Notes: a model not told the origin generated them from the sequence alone. DNA of 64,000 nucleotides from Crossaster papposus (GCA_037893245.1 JBAIAA010000317.1:372001-436000); one strand, 5' to 3'; counted from the first letter of the stretch, positions 45,460 to 57,563 are shown. A program made the numbers and translations.

Positions 45460-47005
45460 CGGAGCCCCTAAAGGGACATATGACGAATACAAATCACCGT
45501 GACGAAATAATTTGAGTTTTTTTATTTTGTGCTGCGCTCGAAATCATTTCGTGCCCACGAAATCATTTCGTGCACTCGAAATAACTTATTTCGTGAGCTC
45601 AAAATCATTTCGTGCCCACGAAATCATTTCGTGTGCTCGAAATCATTTCGTGCTATCGAATTCATTTCGTGCGCTCGAAATCTTTTCGTGAGCTCGAAAT
45701 CATTTCGTGCGCTCGAAATCATTACGTGCGCTCGAAATCATTTCGTGGTTTGCTAGAAATCGCTTAAGTAAATGATATGACGTTGTGTCAGCATTAAGCA
45801 GGCTAGTCTTGCTCCAAGACCGAGTTGTTCATTTGTTCGCGCGCCGTCCATCCATGCAGTTCATAAATCATCAATACAATCATCGAAAATGGGCTGATTG
45901 AGGGCTCCCTTGATTATCACGAGATTTGTTTCACAGCTCGGTCTTGACGCAAGGGTTACGTGAACCCGTAAAATTCCGAGGACATTCCAAGCATAGCTCA
46001 AATAACTACTCGCCCCCGCATGCCCCCTGAGTCGTTTTTATTTAACGTAGTTCACGGTCGCAATATACACGCTGTGTGATAAATTGCACACGACACCATT
46101 CCACAAATGTGGTTTCTTACACGTACGCAAAAGGCGAACAATTTCCGGGTGTATCATGGTGCCATGGCAGCCGAAAAGTTTTCGCCTTTTGCGGACGTGT
46201 AAGAAACCACACTTGTGCAATGGTGCCGTGTGAAATGTATGGGAAACACAGAGCGTGTATATCGCGATCGTAAACTATACATTGAATGAAAATGACTCAG
46301 CGCGCATGCGGAGGCGAGTAGCTATTTGAGCTATGCTTGGAATGTCCTTGGAATGTCCTCGGAATTTTACGGGTTCACGTAACCCTTGCGTCAAGACCGA
46401 GTTGTGAAACAAATCTCGTGATAATTAAGGGCGCCCTCAATAAGTCCGTTTTCGGAGTATTGATGATTGATGAACTGCATAGACGGACAAGACTGATTGT
46501 ATTAGCAAGACTGATTAGCAAGACTAGCCTACTACATGTACCTGCTTAATGCTGACACAACGTCATATTTACTTAACCGATTTCTAGCAAACGCACAAAA
46601 TGATTTCGGCTCACGAAAAGATTTTGAGCCCACGAAATGATTTCGAGCCCACGAAATAATTTCGAGCTCACGAAATAAGTTATTTCGAGTGCACGAAATG
46701 AATTCGTGGGCACGAAATGATTGCCCAGTGATTTTTATGTAAACAATACAATTTTAGTCTTTTTGTGTATATACAAATTTAATGTATTTTACGTAAGGTT
46801 ATATTTTTTCACATATGTATGTTTTTGTTTAAATTATTTGTGTTTTTCTAATTATTATAGATGTTCTTGGTGTAAATGGCATGCAATTCAGTTTTAACTG
46901 CTATATGTCATGTTTTAAAATAAACCATAAACCATAAACCAAATAAAAAGCTGAAATTATTTTGTCACAGTGATTTGTATTCGTCATGTCCCTTTAGGGG
47001 CTCCG
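45460..47005. mobile_element. Large foldback element FB-3 (CGAAATCATTTCGTG arms)
   Basis: TA at 45458-45459 and 47006-47007 flanks the ends CGGAGCCCCTAAAGGGACAT and its complement. Nearly the entire 1.55 kb is self-complementary. The arms carry CGAAATCATTTCGTGC units (45535-45760 and 46600-46725), then AGCATTAAGCAGG, GGTCTTGACGCAAGG, AATTCCGAGGACATTCCAAG and finally a CACCATT..TTTCTTACACGT inner layer around a centre near 46155. An extra ~230 bp with TAAACCATAAACCATAAACC lies in the right arm only. No ORF. Its termini resemble those of FB-1. Confidence 0.88.
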
Positions 47006-47410
47006 TACTTATACAACATTCATTGAATTAATTTTGTAGTCGTGGCGCTGTCCTCTCAGAGAGTGATAGCGAGCGTGGTACTGACTGGACAGGTTATACG
47101 CCTGGAGTGGCTAGGCACGACTTGACAGTCGTGGAGTGTGACTCTTGGCGACTGCACCAATCCACCTACGACCAATACGCCGTGAAGGGTTTTTCTAACC
47201 GAAAACGCTTGACCGATATTTGTTTTCTCCTCATTTGGCTATCTGGATATCAACTCACTCACGACAGGTTCTTGAAATGTGGACTCGGCTTTGCCTCGTC
47301 CATTATTTGCATGAATCTACAGTTCCTCGTCCATTCTCCTTGTCGTAAGCTTTTCAACAGTATTTTTTATTTTTTTTTACTTTTTGGATTGCTGCAAAAG
47401 GTATACTAAG
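47006..47410. other. Unassigned DNA
   Basis: No gene recognised; a frame at 47107-47409 has no domain. Confidence 0.4.
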
Positions 47411-47706
47411 CTTTAAAGGTCGTATGCACCATTTGTAAGTGCATGAATTATCACGAATTAGTTGATTTGGAAGCTGTATTTTATAGTACATTAAAATATC
47501 GTTTAATTAAATGCCGAGAAGAGAACAAAACAAAAACAGCGTTCATTTTCAACCGTTGGGCAGTTATAAGATTTAATTTTCGTTTAACAATGACAGGTTA
47601 CTTACCCAGCGCAATCATTATTTACCTCCAAATAAGTAAGATATTTTTTTAATAATTCGGTAGTAAACTTGTTTAGATGTCTGCAAATGGTGTATACTAC
47701 CTTCAA
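47411..47706 (+). mobile_element. MITE-A, shortened
   Basis: AGGTCGTATGCACCATTTGT at the left after TTTAA and TCTGCAAATGGTGTATACTACC at the right. The hairpin and the ATGGATG segment are largely deleted. Confidence 0.82.
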
Positions 47707-48089
47707 TGCTTTTTGCTTCTACTGTCTAGCAATTACTAGTTTGTATTCATACATGTTACTGAAAGTCTGTAAACAATTGCAAGTAGACTTTTCTCCTGTG
47801 GGTTGGGTTAAGCAAAAAGTGATTGACACCCCCCCCCCCAAAAAAAAAAAAAGACAATGTATAAAAAGAAAACACAAATTTACCCGATTCGGGTTATTAA
47901 ACTGATTTCACTTGTTTAATTTAGATTTTGTTTTACTGGGTACCAAGGTATATTAATTAAAGCGAATCGAATCAGTTCTCTCCTGGAGAAGTCTCTTGTG
48001 AAATTTCTTTTGCAAAGCATGATGCCTTAGGCCAAACAACGATTAAAGTAGTTTTCTCTATAAATCGAATGCTTGAAAATAGAGAATGT

Positions 48090-48400
48090 TTAAAGGTATC
48101 GTTTAAAGATATCGAAAATGTTTACTACCGGATTATTAAGAAATATATTACTTATATGAAAGTAAATAATGATTGTAAGCATCCAGCAAAATTATTTCGC
48201 TAGTAATTGTTCAAAAATATTTAATTGTATAAGCAAACTCACAATAGCCGGACGGCGATCGCGAAAAAAAAAAAAAAGCACGAACAGCTGCCCGACGCCG
48301 GTTGAAAACGAACGCTGTTTTTCTTGCTTTACTTAGCAACCATAATTGTTAAACAATATTTAGTACATAAAACACCCTACTAAATTACACCCTACAAACT
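48090..48400 (-). mobile_element. MITE-A, degenerate
   Basis: Inverted landmarks: ATTATTAAGAAATATATTAC, GCATCCAGCAAAATTATTTC, CCGGACGGCGATCGCGAAAA with an A run, and CGACGCCGGTTGAAAACGAA. Both termini are damaged and an internal part of the left end is missing. Confidence 0.82.
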
Positions 48401-48720
48401 ACTAAATTATTATGAAATACCTTACTGGACTGTAGTGACAATTATGGCACTTGGTGTGCCGTCATTTTAAAGAAAAGTGGTATGTATATATCAATATTGC
48501 CTAACCGTAACATTCCCCGACGTTTATAAATTGCTCATTTTCATCAAGTGGTGTCTAGGAACCAGACTACAAGAACAATATTGTTTTCTTGGATTTTCTA
48601 GCATCTATGAACACAAACTTTCAAAAAGTCAATGTAATAATATTTGCTATATAATAATCCTTTAACCATTAAACAAATTTATAGCAAATGCAAATAATGT
48701 ATATTCCTTTTAAACAAATA
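48401..48720 (+). mobile_element. MITE-B, degenerate
   Basis: Shares GAAATACCTTACTGGACTGTA, ACCAGACTACAAGAACAATA and ATAGCAAATGCAAATAATGT with the full MITE-B at 50627-50999; the outer termini have decayed. Confidence 0.65.
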
Positions 48721-49845
48721 CACAAACACATGTAAAACAAATTATGAAAGGAATTGTTATCCTTCTTCAGAGTCGGCTAACATATCGCTTTAAATCCCCA
48801 TGCGTGTGTTGCAAGGAACATTTCAATTGTATGTTTCAGACAGAAGTCACTTGCGAGTTATCTGATAAACGTTATCTGATAAACGGGCTTGGCTTGCTTG
48901 ACATTGAGAAAGCAAACACTTAGAGTGAATCGTCTTTTTTGTAACACATCCCATGTCTATATTTCAAAAATCTGAATTCCGAGGGCTGATTGAGAAGCGT
49001 ATAGGCGAGATAAAAGCCCCATTGATAGGACAGACGAGTTTGCATAGCGTTCACTGGCCTCAACTGAACTTGAGTACTGGAGGCCCTCTTCTTGAAAAAC
49101 TAAGCAAACATGACATGGACGTTGCATTGGACTTCATTATGTATGCAAGGCTTGACCTTCAACGTTGTAATGTCAAGATAAATATATGAAACGAGTGCTA
49201 TCTGGCATATGAGGGGGGAATGCTTTAGACACTGGGTGTTAAACCCGTGACCTCCTCTCTTCAAGTGCAGAGGATGGTGAAGTTACTCAAAGGTAATAAT
49301 TATACGTCATTTCTTTTTGCTGTAATTTTCAGAAACTATAGTGGAATGCTGTGCATGGCGCGGCACCCGCTGGCTGGGTGGAGTCGTAAGGTTTGTGTTG
49401 TTTGCAGGTTGGAATCATGTATCAGTGGAAAATAAAGAGGTGAATAAATTAAAACAACAAATTGATGTAATACAGTCATGTTTTAAAATATTCATATTGT
49501 ACAATGTACAATAAATGTTGCGACCTTTATTGTCATCACAATGTTATGCTTTAGCATAATAGCAGTACGTTTTGGAGTGTTTTCATGGAATGATGTTGTA
49601 ATAAAGAAATTTGCCCGAAAGGCCAAACAAAAAGAACAAATATGTTGTTTTGTTGTCAAGTCGTAGGCATGTATGCCATTTTAGCACTGTATACAAATCG
49701 TACTTATTGGTGCGTGGACACCTATTATAATTATATCATACATCAGACATCATGCGTGACCTCACCCATCCGAAATGTGTATCTCTGTGGATGCATATCG
49801 TTGTTCTTGTGTACACAATTTGAGGACTGTCCAAAACGAAATTTG
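48721..49845. other. Unassigned DNA
   Basis: No gene recognised; TTGCTGTAATTTTCAGAAAC near 49318 is a MITE-B shred. Confidence 0.4.
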
Positions 49846-50027
49846 GACCGGCGATCGCGAATTTGTTTTTATGAAATTTTATTTTTCGGAACCATTACAG
49901 GATATCTAGCGCAATCATTTTACTGGATGCCTAGAATCATCATTTACTTTTAAATAAGCAAGATATTTCTTAATAATTAGGGAGTCAACATTTTTGATAT
50001 CTGCAAATGGTGTATCGTACCTTTAAA
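49846..50027 (+). mobile_element. MITE-A, 3' half
   Basis: Begins in the hairpin (CGGCGATCGCGAATTTGTTT), passes TTACTGGATGCCTAGAATC and ends TGCAAATGGTGTATCGTACC then TTTAA. Confidence 0.88.
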
Positions 50028-50626
50028 GCCATATTTTTGTAAGCTACATTTGCACTTTGTATATAGTATGTCTCTCTTTTGGTAAAACCTTGCGATGGTG
50101 CTCATTTCACAGTTTGTGTTATGGTGCACTTTTGCTATTGGAAACTACCCAGTCTTATTGTGTGGTAGACATGCATCATTCATACTGGAAATCAACCCGT
50201 GTTGTGATAAACAATATCATGGGGTGCCTGTGGTTCGATCTCAACCATCACTTGAGGTACCTTGTTGAGTCACGGGACGGCCTACTTAATTGGTCACCTT
50301 ACATGTACACCAAGCTCCCTGTCCCACTTGAAAACAATCCCAGTGTGAACGTTGGCAAGATGTTCATACCCGTAAATTTCCCCACAAAGTGAAGTCCCCT
50401 ACCAAACCAGTCTCAGCAATTGTACATTTTTTGTCACCTTGATGAATACAATTAGTTTAGTAGGGTTTATTTTTTTTCCGTAATTTCTTCTCATTTCTCA
50501 TATTAATCATATAGCGTCACCTAATACAACAAACTCTATACTTGATTACAGTATGCAGTGTTTTTACTACACTGGTCTATGACAATTGTACGCAGTACAT
50601 TGTACTGTACCCCGAATGAATGTCGT
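50028..50626. other. Unassigned DNA
   Basis: A 111-codon frame (50057-50392) has no recognisable domain; no other feature seen. Confidence 0.4.
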
Positions 50627-51003
50627 AGGTAGTATACACCATTTTTAAACTACTACTTAATTATTTTGAAATATCTTACTTGACTGTAAGTAAATAACTG
50701 AGTCTGAAGCATCCTGTGAAATCAAGAAAAGCGGAATTTTGTATACATTTCAAGCGATTACCAGCTGGCAGTGCTGGAAAAACTTGACTAAAACCAATGC
50801 CCCCATTGGTAACCTGGTAATCCCCTGAAGATAAATTGCTCTGTTTCATCTGGAGGATGTCAAGGAACCAGACTACAAGAACAGCATTGTTTTATTGGCT
50901 TTAAACACTCAACTTTAAACTGGTCAGCGTCAAAAATATTAATCCCCTAACCTATCTATTTTCAAAATGAACAGCAAAAGCAAATGGTGTATACTACCTT
51001 TAA
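50627..51003. mobile_element. MITE-B, full-length
   Basis: The left end AGGTAGTATACACCATTTTT and right end AAATGGTGTATACTACCTT are inverted repeats. TTAA follows at 51000-51003, and its left counterpart has mutated to TCGT. The interior (TTGACTGTAAGTAAATAACT, CGATTACCAGCTGGCAGTGC, CAGACTACAAGAACAGCATT) is unrelated to MITE-A. Sharing ends but not interior suggests both families are moved by the same enzyme. Confidence 0.88.
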
Positions 51004-52435
51004 TTTAGGCCAAATAAAAACAACAAATCGTTTCTCGAGCTCACATGCATTGCTATTGCATCAATAAAAGTGTTGTGTTTTTTGTGTTTTTTTCAATTAA
51101 AATAATCGGGTCAAGTTCACATTAGCATTTTTCTCCTGTTTGTAATTGTTCTCTTTAGCAGTGTTTCAGAGCGTAGTATGCATGAGTGGAGTCTAATTAG
51201 TATATAACGCAACGCTGTGGTAACGTCTATGCAAATATTGTGTATACACAAAATGTACGAAAGCTACAACTTGTCATTTCGTTTTGAGATGCACGGTATC
51301 AAGTAAACATCTCAGGCATTCATACACTTGAAATAGCCTAATGCTTGCAGATATCGCTACATTGGACACCCACATTTTCCTCAAATTCAAATTAGTTTTT
51401 GAGCATTATTCATATGTTGCTGCTCGTCACTGAAAATGAATAAGTTGTCGTTCATCAATCCTTTTTTTTTAGTGTGGCAGCATGAAATCTAGGTCACCAT
51501 TCTAGCAAACTTTAAATCTCGATATTGACAGCTTTCGCTTGTTATCGGGCTTTTGACGTGAACCAGTTCTCATGTTTTTGGCAGCTCTTAGGGGAAATAG
51601 GAAAATAGCTTTAAGCAGTTCCAGTGTACACACGTTGCCGTGGGCGGACGTTTCCATAATGTCAAATGTTGGAATACCGGTTTCTATCTCGACATCAATT
51701 CGTTTCACAATCCCAATCCAGCTAACACTCCATCAAAAGCAAGAATTTGTCTTGCAGTGCCGCGAAAAAAATAAAAAAACTAGGGATGGGAGAGCAAAAC
51801 AAAAATCAATGTTGTTTTGAGGAGCTATTGATGAAATACTATGGCCTAAGCTGAGACATTGTATATTCAATTCAATTTTGGTTGGTCGTGATACATGTAT
51901 TGTAGGGACGTGTACCAACGGGGTACGTGTACGACATCCCCAGGTGGAAAAAAAAACGATTAAAGTCTGCATAATGTGGGTCGTCATTAAGAGAATGTGT
52001 ACCAAGTTTGCCGCGGGTAATCTCAGAATACATACATGTATAGGCTACATAGGCCTATGTACACACAATCTGGATCACAAACATTAGTGCGTACGTCCGG
52101 CGGTTAAACAAAGAGGCGAGATACTATTTCATGCAGTCATCCTCATCAGGCATACATTTTATGCGCATGTGTTGTCTCATACGAATCTTCATACCGTGCC
52201 CTAGCTGCTATCCCACAAAGGTGCTGGAATGATTTCCGGTGCAATCCGTCGAGCAACCTGGTGCTTTTTTGTATGTAGGGAGCAGTTTGGTTACAAGGGA
52301 TGCTGCATTTTTTCTTTTTTGTTTGGGGGGGGGGGGGGGGGGAGGGGGGGGACACATTGGTACACTTCCATTAAATGGTCCATCTCAATTAATATCCAGG
52401 TCGAGTACCGGACAAGTTGCTGGTTGCAAGTTGTA
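51004..52435. other. Unassigned DNA
   Basis: No gene recognised. G18 at 52325-52342 followed by A and G8. Short frames around 51502-52005 lack domains. Confidence 0.4.
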
Positions 52436-52437
52436 AT

Positions 52438-52710
52438 GACTCGAGTTAATGACTCGACTGGCGTCCAACTATAGAACAATTTGTGGTGACTCGCCTGGAT
52501 TCAACTCGACTCGATTTAACTCCACTCGATTCAACCCGACTCGGTTCAGCTCGAGTCGATTCAACTTGATTCATTTTAACTTGACTCGAATAAACTCGAC
52601 TCAATTTAACTCGACTTGATTCCCGATAGATAAATGACTTAACTCGACTTACTGCAGGCCAATGACTCAACTCAACTAGATTCGAGCCCCTCATCAAAAG
52701 ACTCGACTCC
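52438..52710. repeat. Minisatellite of ~10-bp ACTCGATTCA units
   Basis: Degenerate units such as ACTCGATTCA, ACTCGACTCA and ACTTGATTC follow each other in a 10-11-bp rhythm from about 52438 to 52700. Overlapping frames are Ser/Arg/Val-rich artefacts. Confidence 0.85.
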
Positions 52711-52876
52711 GAGGAATAAAAGTAACACTTTTCCAGAAATATCTACAATGATTTACGGTGCAAAAATTATGTTCACGTCTCTTCACCTATACAATATGGT
52801 ACAGCGGCAACTTATTGCGTACACACTCGATTACCCTCGTGTTATGTAGCACACAAATACTCACCAAGAACCAGAC

Positions 52877-52988
52877 TTTAAAGGTAGGATACACCATTTG
52901 CAGATATCGATTTTGTTACTACCGAAATATTAAAACATATCTCACTCATCTGAAAGTAAATAATGATTCTAGGCATCCAGCAAAATGC
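52877..52988 (-). mobile_element. MITE-A, 3' fragment
   Basis: TTAAAGGTAGGATACACCATTTGC-type end (minus orientation), continuing to GGCATCCAGCAAAATG and then cut off. Confidence 0.88.
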
Positions 52989-53179
52989 TGACCACTTTCG
53001 CTGAGATGTTTGAATTTTTGTCCCACGCCCACATACAGATCAGGAAGCAAACCAAACGAAGAATAAAGAAAAAAATGGAATGATACAAAATGTGGCCGGT
53101 CTCTAATAAGCCGCCGGATTATACAGCGAATTGACACTAATTCCAGTTGGCATTCATGATTCCCACGGTGGGAATTTAA

Positions 53180-54425
53180 TTGTGGGGGAAAGCAGATTTA
53201 GTTTCCCTGCTTAAAAACATCAATGTGTCCAAAGCCATCGGTCCAGATGGAATTCCAAACCATGCGCTGAAGTTTGCAGCAGAAGAAGTTGCTCCAGTCT
53301 TACAACAAATCTTCCAGCAGTCGCTTGATTCAGGAGAACTCCCAATAGACTGGAGGAAGGCCAATATTTCTCCAATCTTTAAAAAAGGTGCCACCACAGA
53401 CCCCGCCAATTATAGACCTGTGTCACTAACATGTACTTGCTGTAAGCTGCCAAGAGATCACAGATAGTTGTTTTAATGGTAATTCTTCCAGCTGGGTTCC
53501 AGTACTTAGCGGCACTCCCCAAGGTACGGTCCTGGGACCTAATTTATTCCTCCTTCACATAAACGACATCCAGAATGGAGTGAGTAGTACCACCAGACTC
53601 TTTGCAGATGATTGTTTGGTTTACACACCAGTACTAACCAGTCCTGCCAAAGAGAGTGAACTCCAAGCTGACCTCAACACCATGATCAACTGGTCCAACA
53701 CATGGGGAATGAAATTCAATCCTGGGAAATGTAAGATTATGCGCATCACAAGGAAACGTAATCCATCACCGGCAAGATATGAAATGCTTGGAGTCACCCT
53801 TGAAGAAACAAATTGCAGCAAATACCTGGGGATCTACATCCAAAGAGACCTGAGATGGAACAAGCAAGTTGAACACGCTAAATCCAAGGCCTCCAGAGTC
53901 CAGAACTTCCTGAGAAGAAATGTCCATCCTACCTCTTCCTTCGTTAAAGAGAAGTTATACACGTCGCTAGTTCGTCCTCATCTCGACTACGCGACGGCTG
54001 CTTGGGACCCGTATACTTCTAAAAACATCCAAGATCTCGAGAAAGTCCAAAATGCAGCGGCTCGTTTCATAACAAACACCTATGGGAAGGATACCAGTGT
54101 CTCAGCATTAAAATCTAAGCTAGATTGGCCGCCACTCCAAGAAAGACGCCGCAGAGGAAGGCTGACATGCTTTTACAAAATGCTCAACAACCAGCTCGGC
54201 ATCGACCAGGATAAGTTCATCTTACCTAAACCACACCGCAACAGAAGTGGACACAACAACCAATTTCAAATCGACCATACCAGAACAGATGCATACTCCA
54301 ATTCCTTCTTCAAAAGAACAGTTATTGACTGAAACACCCTACCACAAGCAACGATCAACCAACCCTCCACTGCTACATTCAAACTAACTCTGACAAAAAA
54401 CTATAACGGTTCTAGCCACATTTAG
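53180..54425 (+). pseudogene. CR1/Jockey-like reverse transcriptase fragment with internal deletion
   Basis: The first block (53180-53430) shows SKAIGPDGIPNHALKFAAEE, LPIDWRKANISPIFKKG and NYRPVSLT, the RT entry of CR1/Jockey-like proteins. The next ~100 residues, including the DxxxAFD catalytic Asp, are deleted. The sequence resumes near 53505 with SGTPQGTVLGPNLF and FADDCLVY, the second active-site motif, in a frame open from 53580 to 54332. The C-terminal region has LVRPHLDYATAAWDPY and DWPPLQERRRRGRL. TGA at 54330-54332 stands where Trp is usual (VID-W-NTLP); coding similarity continues to TAG at 54425. It belongs to a different element type from 30717-33507. Confidence 0.85.
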
Positions 54426-54889
54426 CCACTCTCTCCACACCTCCAGTCAAAACTCTTCATATAGAGTATTTTCTATCCAAGATCCAAGGAGATATATCCA
54501 AAAATCTATCCCCCCTTTAATTTAGATTTTTAGCAATTTGCTGCCCTAGTCCTAAGTGCACAGGCATTAATTTCGCGGCTTTGTGATTTTATCAAATTTG
54601 AAGGACTGAAGTAATCTGGGATGTTTATATTGTTTTTCTAATGATCATTTTCTTTAAAGTCAAGCACATTTTTCTTGTTGGCTTAAGACTAGAGATTTCA
54701 AATTCCATTTTAGTCGTACATTTGCTCGCTTTCATTGAATAATTGAGAACAAAGTCCAGTTGTTTTTACCAACAACACGATATCTTGTAATAACTTATGT
54801 TAGTGGAAAACATCAAACATGGTCCCTTGGTTGTACGTTATAGGGCACAAAAGTATTATACGCCTAACCTTATACAATTATGTTGTCAC
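54426..54889. other. 3' flank of RT fragment, unassigned
   Basis: Possibly retrotransposon 3' UTR at first, then AT-rich sequence up to the piggyBac end; nothing else recognised. Confidence 0.4.
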
Positions 54890-54893
54890 ATAA

Positions 54894-54910
54894 CCCTATC
54901 AACCCCAAGA
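54894..54910 (+). repeat. piggyBac 5' terminal inverted repeat
   Basis: CCCTATCAACCCCAAGA, matched by the inverted copy at 58502-58518 with one mismatch. Confidence 0.88.
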
Positions 54911-55039
54911 GTGCCATATGGACTCATTGAAGCATACACTCTCGTTACCATTGTGACTTTAAGTCACACAAATACAATCGGATTTCATTCCCATTGGGCC
55001 CTTATGGCACATTGCCATTTCGCATTGAACTGAAATGTA

Positions 55040-55176
55040 AATAGCGCCCTCACTTTGGAGATCGGCCTCTGATTGGCGGAGACCCCGAGCGCGCGTCCTC
55101 TTGCGCGCGTGGGTATGAAATATTATAGGATTAGGATTCACCAAATAGAGACGCTCGTCACAGAAAACCAGTCATA
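55040..55176 (+). promoter_or_regulatory. Putative transposase promoter/5' UTR
   Basis: CTGATTGGCGG (reverse CCAAT box) near 55069, a self-complementary GAGCGCGCG..TTGCGCGCGT block at 55088-55110, and a TATTATAG stretch near 55121-55128 lie upstream of the ATG at 55177. The preceding GCGCCCTCACT segment is shared with the 5' part of copy 1. The assignment rests on motif position only. Confidence 0.35.
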
Positions 55177-57418
55177 ATGGCGGATCCATCCGACATTCTT
55201 GACGAAATATTCGCGGATAGCGGTTCTGATAATGATATATCTGATGAGACTTCCTTATCATCCACCACAGAAGAAAGTGACGATTCGGAAGAGTTTGTCG
55301 CTACCTGCTCAAAGTCAAAGTCATCCGACAAGCCGAATTTCAGGTAAAGAGGTTACTAATAATTATAAGTAGTAAAATGCTATGATGAGACTGAGTACGA
55401 CTCGAGAACGTGAATTTAGTTACACAGGAATAAAGCGAATAAACAGTACATTGTGTGAGCCTACACTTGTTGGGAATTTATATTAATGTAACAATATACC
55501 CTGGCTCTAGATGTATTTCGCCAAAAAAAAAGGGAAAATGCCTCCCTTTCACTAGTTACAATAAATCAGAAATGTGCATCAAGTAGAACAGGCTGTGTGC
55601 ACAAAAAAATCCTATTCAGAAAATGAGTCTTCAAACAAACAGCGCCCTTACACATTTATCAATGTGCTTACCCAAGCACATTGAATAATGTGTGAGGGCA
55701 GTGTTTCTTTGAAGACCCATTTTCTGATTAGAAAAATAATATTAAAATGTTGATTTTCGTGCACACTAATCCTTTAATTTGTTATTTAAATTAAACTATT
55801 TTTGAACTCATGATTGTTGTATGCGCTATGCCTTTGCTGTCTAGTACCATTAGGAAGAAGTTTCTCCAATCAATATAGCGCCCTCTGACATTTCTTAATA
55901 TGTTAATATTCTCACTTCAGGTCTGGATGGCATAAAACAAGCTCCTATAAGCGGCCACCTGCGAATTTCAGTGGACAAGCTGGACCTACGCAAGATTTCA
56001 GTGGACTATCACCGATGGAGACCTTTGAACTCTTTTTTTGCCATGCAGTCTGGCAGTTGATGGTGACCGAGACGAACCGATATGCCGATCAAAGCGTGCC
56101 TGGAAATACATCCTGGACTCCAACAAATGTTCCAGAAATGAGGCGTTTTTTGGCATTGCTTCTGTGTATGGGGATCAACAAAAGGCCTCGCTATGCTATG
56201 CACTGGTCGAGGTCAGAAGTTCTGCGAAGCCCTGTGTATCCGTCAACCATGTCCCGCAACCGATTTGACGCAATCCTGCGATTTTTCCACCTTGCCAACA
56301 ATCGAGCTGATGAAACTATCACTGATGATGACAAACTGTCTAAAGTTCGCCCCCTGCTAGACATCGTATTGCCCTCGTTTCGTCAAATTTATAAACCCGG
56401 ACGGAACCTCTCACCAGACGAGACTATGATAAAATTTAAAGGGCGACTGGGTTTCAAACAATACATGCCACGCAAGGCTGCCAAATGGGGGTTAAAATGC
56501 TTCTCATTATGTGAATCCGAAACTGGGTATTGTTGTAATTGGCAGGTTTTTACCGGGTCCAAGGCCAAGTCAGACCAATTCAGTCCGCCTTTGATCGCGT
56601 ATGCTACCACGAACCATCCACGTAACCTTTCAGCATCAGGCCAAGTAGTCATCGACCTTTTGAAAGGGCTAGAACATAAAGGACATATTGTTTTTATGGA
56701 TAATTGGTATACTAGTCCTGCACTCGTACACAAATTATCGCAGTTAGGATTTAGTTCCCGTGGAACAGTACGCTACACATCACAAAGGATTCCAGAGATT
56801 GCAAATCCCAAGAAGTTTCCCATACGGAAAGGCGATGACCCCCAGTTTTACACGAAAGCCGGGCAACTCTGCATTGTTTGGCAGGATAGAAAGCGTGTAA
56901 CACTTCTGACGAATTATGGCGACTGCAGTATGGACACAAAAGAAATTCGCTGCAAAAACAGTTCCACCGGACTTCGTGAGATTCACAAACCTTCTGTCGT
57001 TCAGGATTATAACAGGTTTATGGGTGGTTCAGATTTAGCCGCCCAATTATGGCAGTACTATGCACACCACCATAGATCCCTAAAATGGTGGAAACGCGTT
57101 TTCCTAAATATCCTTGATATCAGTTTGCTTAACGCTACTATCCTTTTTAACTACCTGCCGAGCAACAAAAAACTAACTAGCTTGGAGTTCCGGGTGAAGG
57201 TCATCGAGGGACTTCTTCGTTCAAGCCCAGCACACCTTGGCAATGAAGCGTCACGTCTTTCGAGTCAACATTATCCTGGGAGAAGTGTGGCCGGCAAAAA
57301 GCAGAACTGTGTCGTTTGTAGTACAAAAGCCAAGCGGAAGCAAACTCGTACTATGTGTAAAAAGTGTAAAAAGCCAATGTGTGTACTGCCATGCTTTAAG
57401 AAGTATCACAGTTTGTGA
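55177..57418 (+). CDS. piggyBac transposase, intact, two exons
   Basis: Exon 1 is 55177-55343 (donor CAG|GTAAAG) and exon 2 is 55921-57418 (acceptor CACTTCAG|G). The join keeps frame (phase 2), giving 554 residues, the usual piggyBac size. Residues 1-56 are acidic (ADSGSDNDISDE...). The catalytic RNase-H-like core carries LSPDETMIKFKGR (D222), VFMDNWYTS (D316) and FMGGSDLAAQ (D427), the DDD triad that cuts and joins DNA at TTAA. The C-terminal tail has a cross-brace zinc-binding pattern, C509-x2-C512, C525-x2-C528, C533-x3-C537 and H542, which in piggyBac binds the TIR. The position matching the fourth Asp of the moth enzyme is Ala. The ATG at 55177 is chosen because copy 1 conserves the same exon and splice sites. 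It would act in the nucleus, excising and inserting the surrounding element. Confidence 0.93.
55344..55920 (+). other. Transposase intron
   Basis: 577 bp between GTAAAG and CACTTCAG. AT-rich, with in-frame stops. A pair of GAAAATG..GTCTTCAAA / TTTGAAGAC..CATTTTCTG inverted segments (about 55618-55728) flanks a TGCTTACCC..TTGAATAATGTG hairpin. Copy 1 has an intron at the same position and phase. Confidence 0.85.
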
Positions 57419-57468
57419 TCAACATTTAGGAGATTTTTAGATTGTGGTCCAGCTGCCCCCCCCCCCCC

Positions 57469-57563
57469 CCCCCCCCCCCCAAACAATGTTGAAAAGATTG
57501 TGTGCCCACCGGCGACCCAACCTTTGAAGAACAATCTTTTCAACATTGTTTGGGGGGGGGGGG
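57469..57563. repeat. C/G-tipped hairpin in the piggyBac 3' UTR
   Basis: A C run (57456-57480) leads into AAACAATGTTGAAAAGATTGT (57481-57501). After a 29-base loop comes the exact complement ACAATCTTTTCAACATTGTTT, leading into a G run (57552-57563). Arms of about 33 bp are perfectly complementary. Confidence 0.95.

Noticed and set aside
50057..50392. 111-codon plus-strand ORF as a host gene
   Set aside because: No domain, no splice context and no repeat of the frame elsewhere; left as unassigned.
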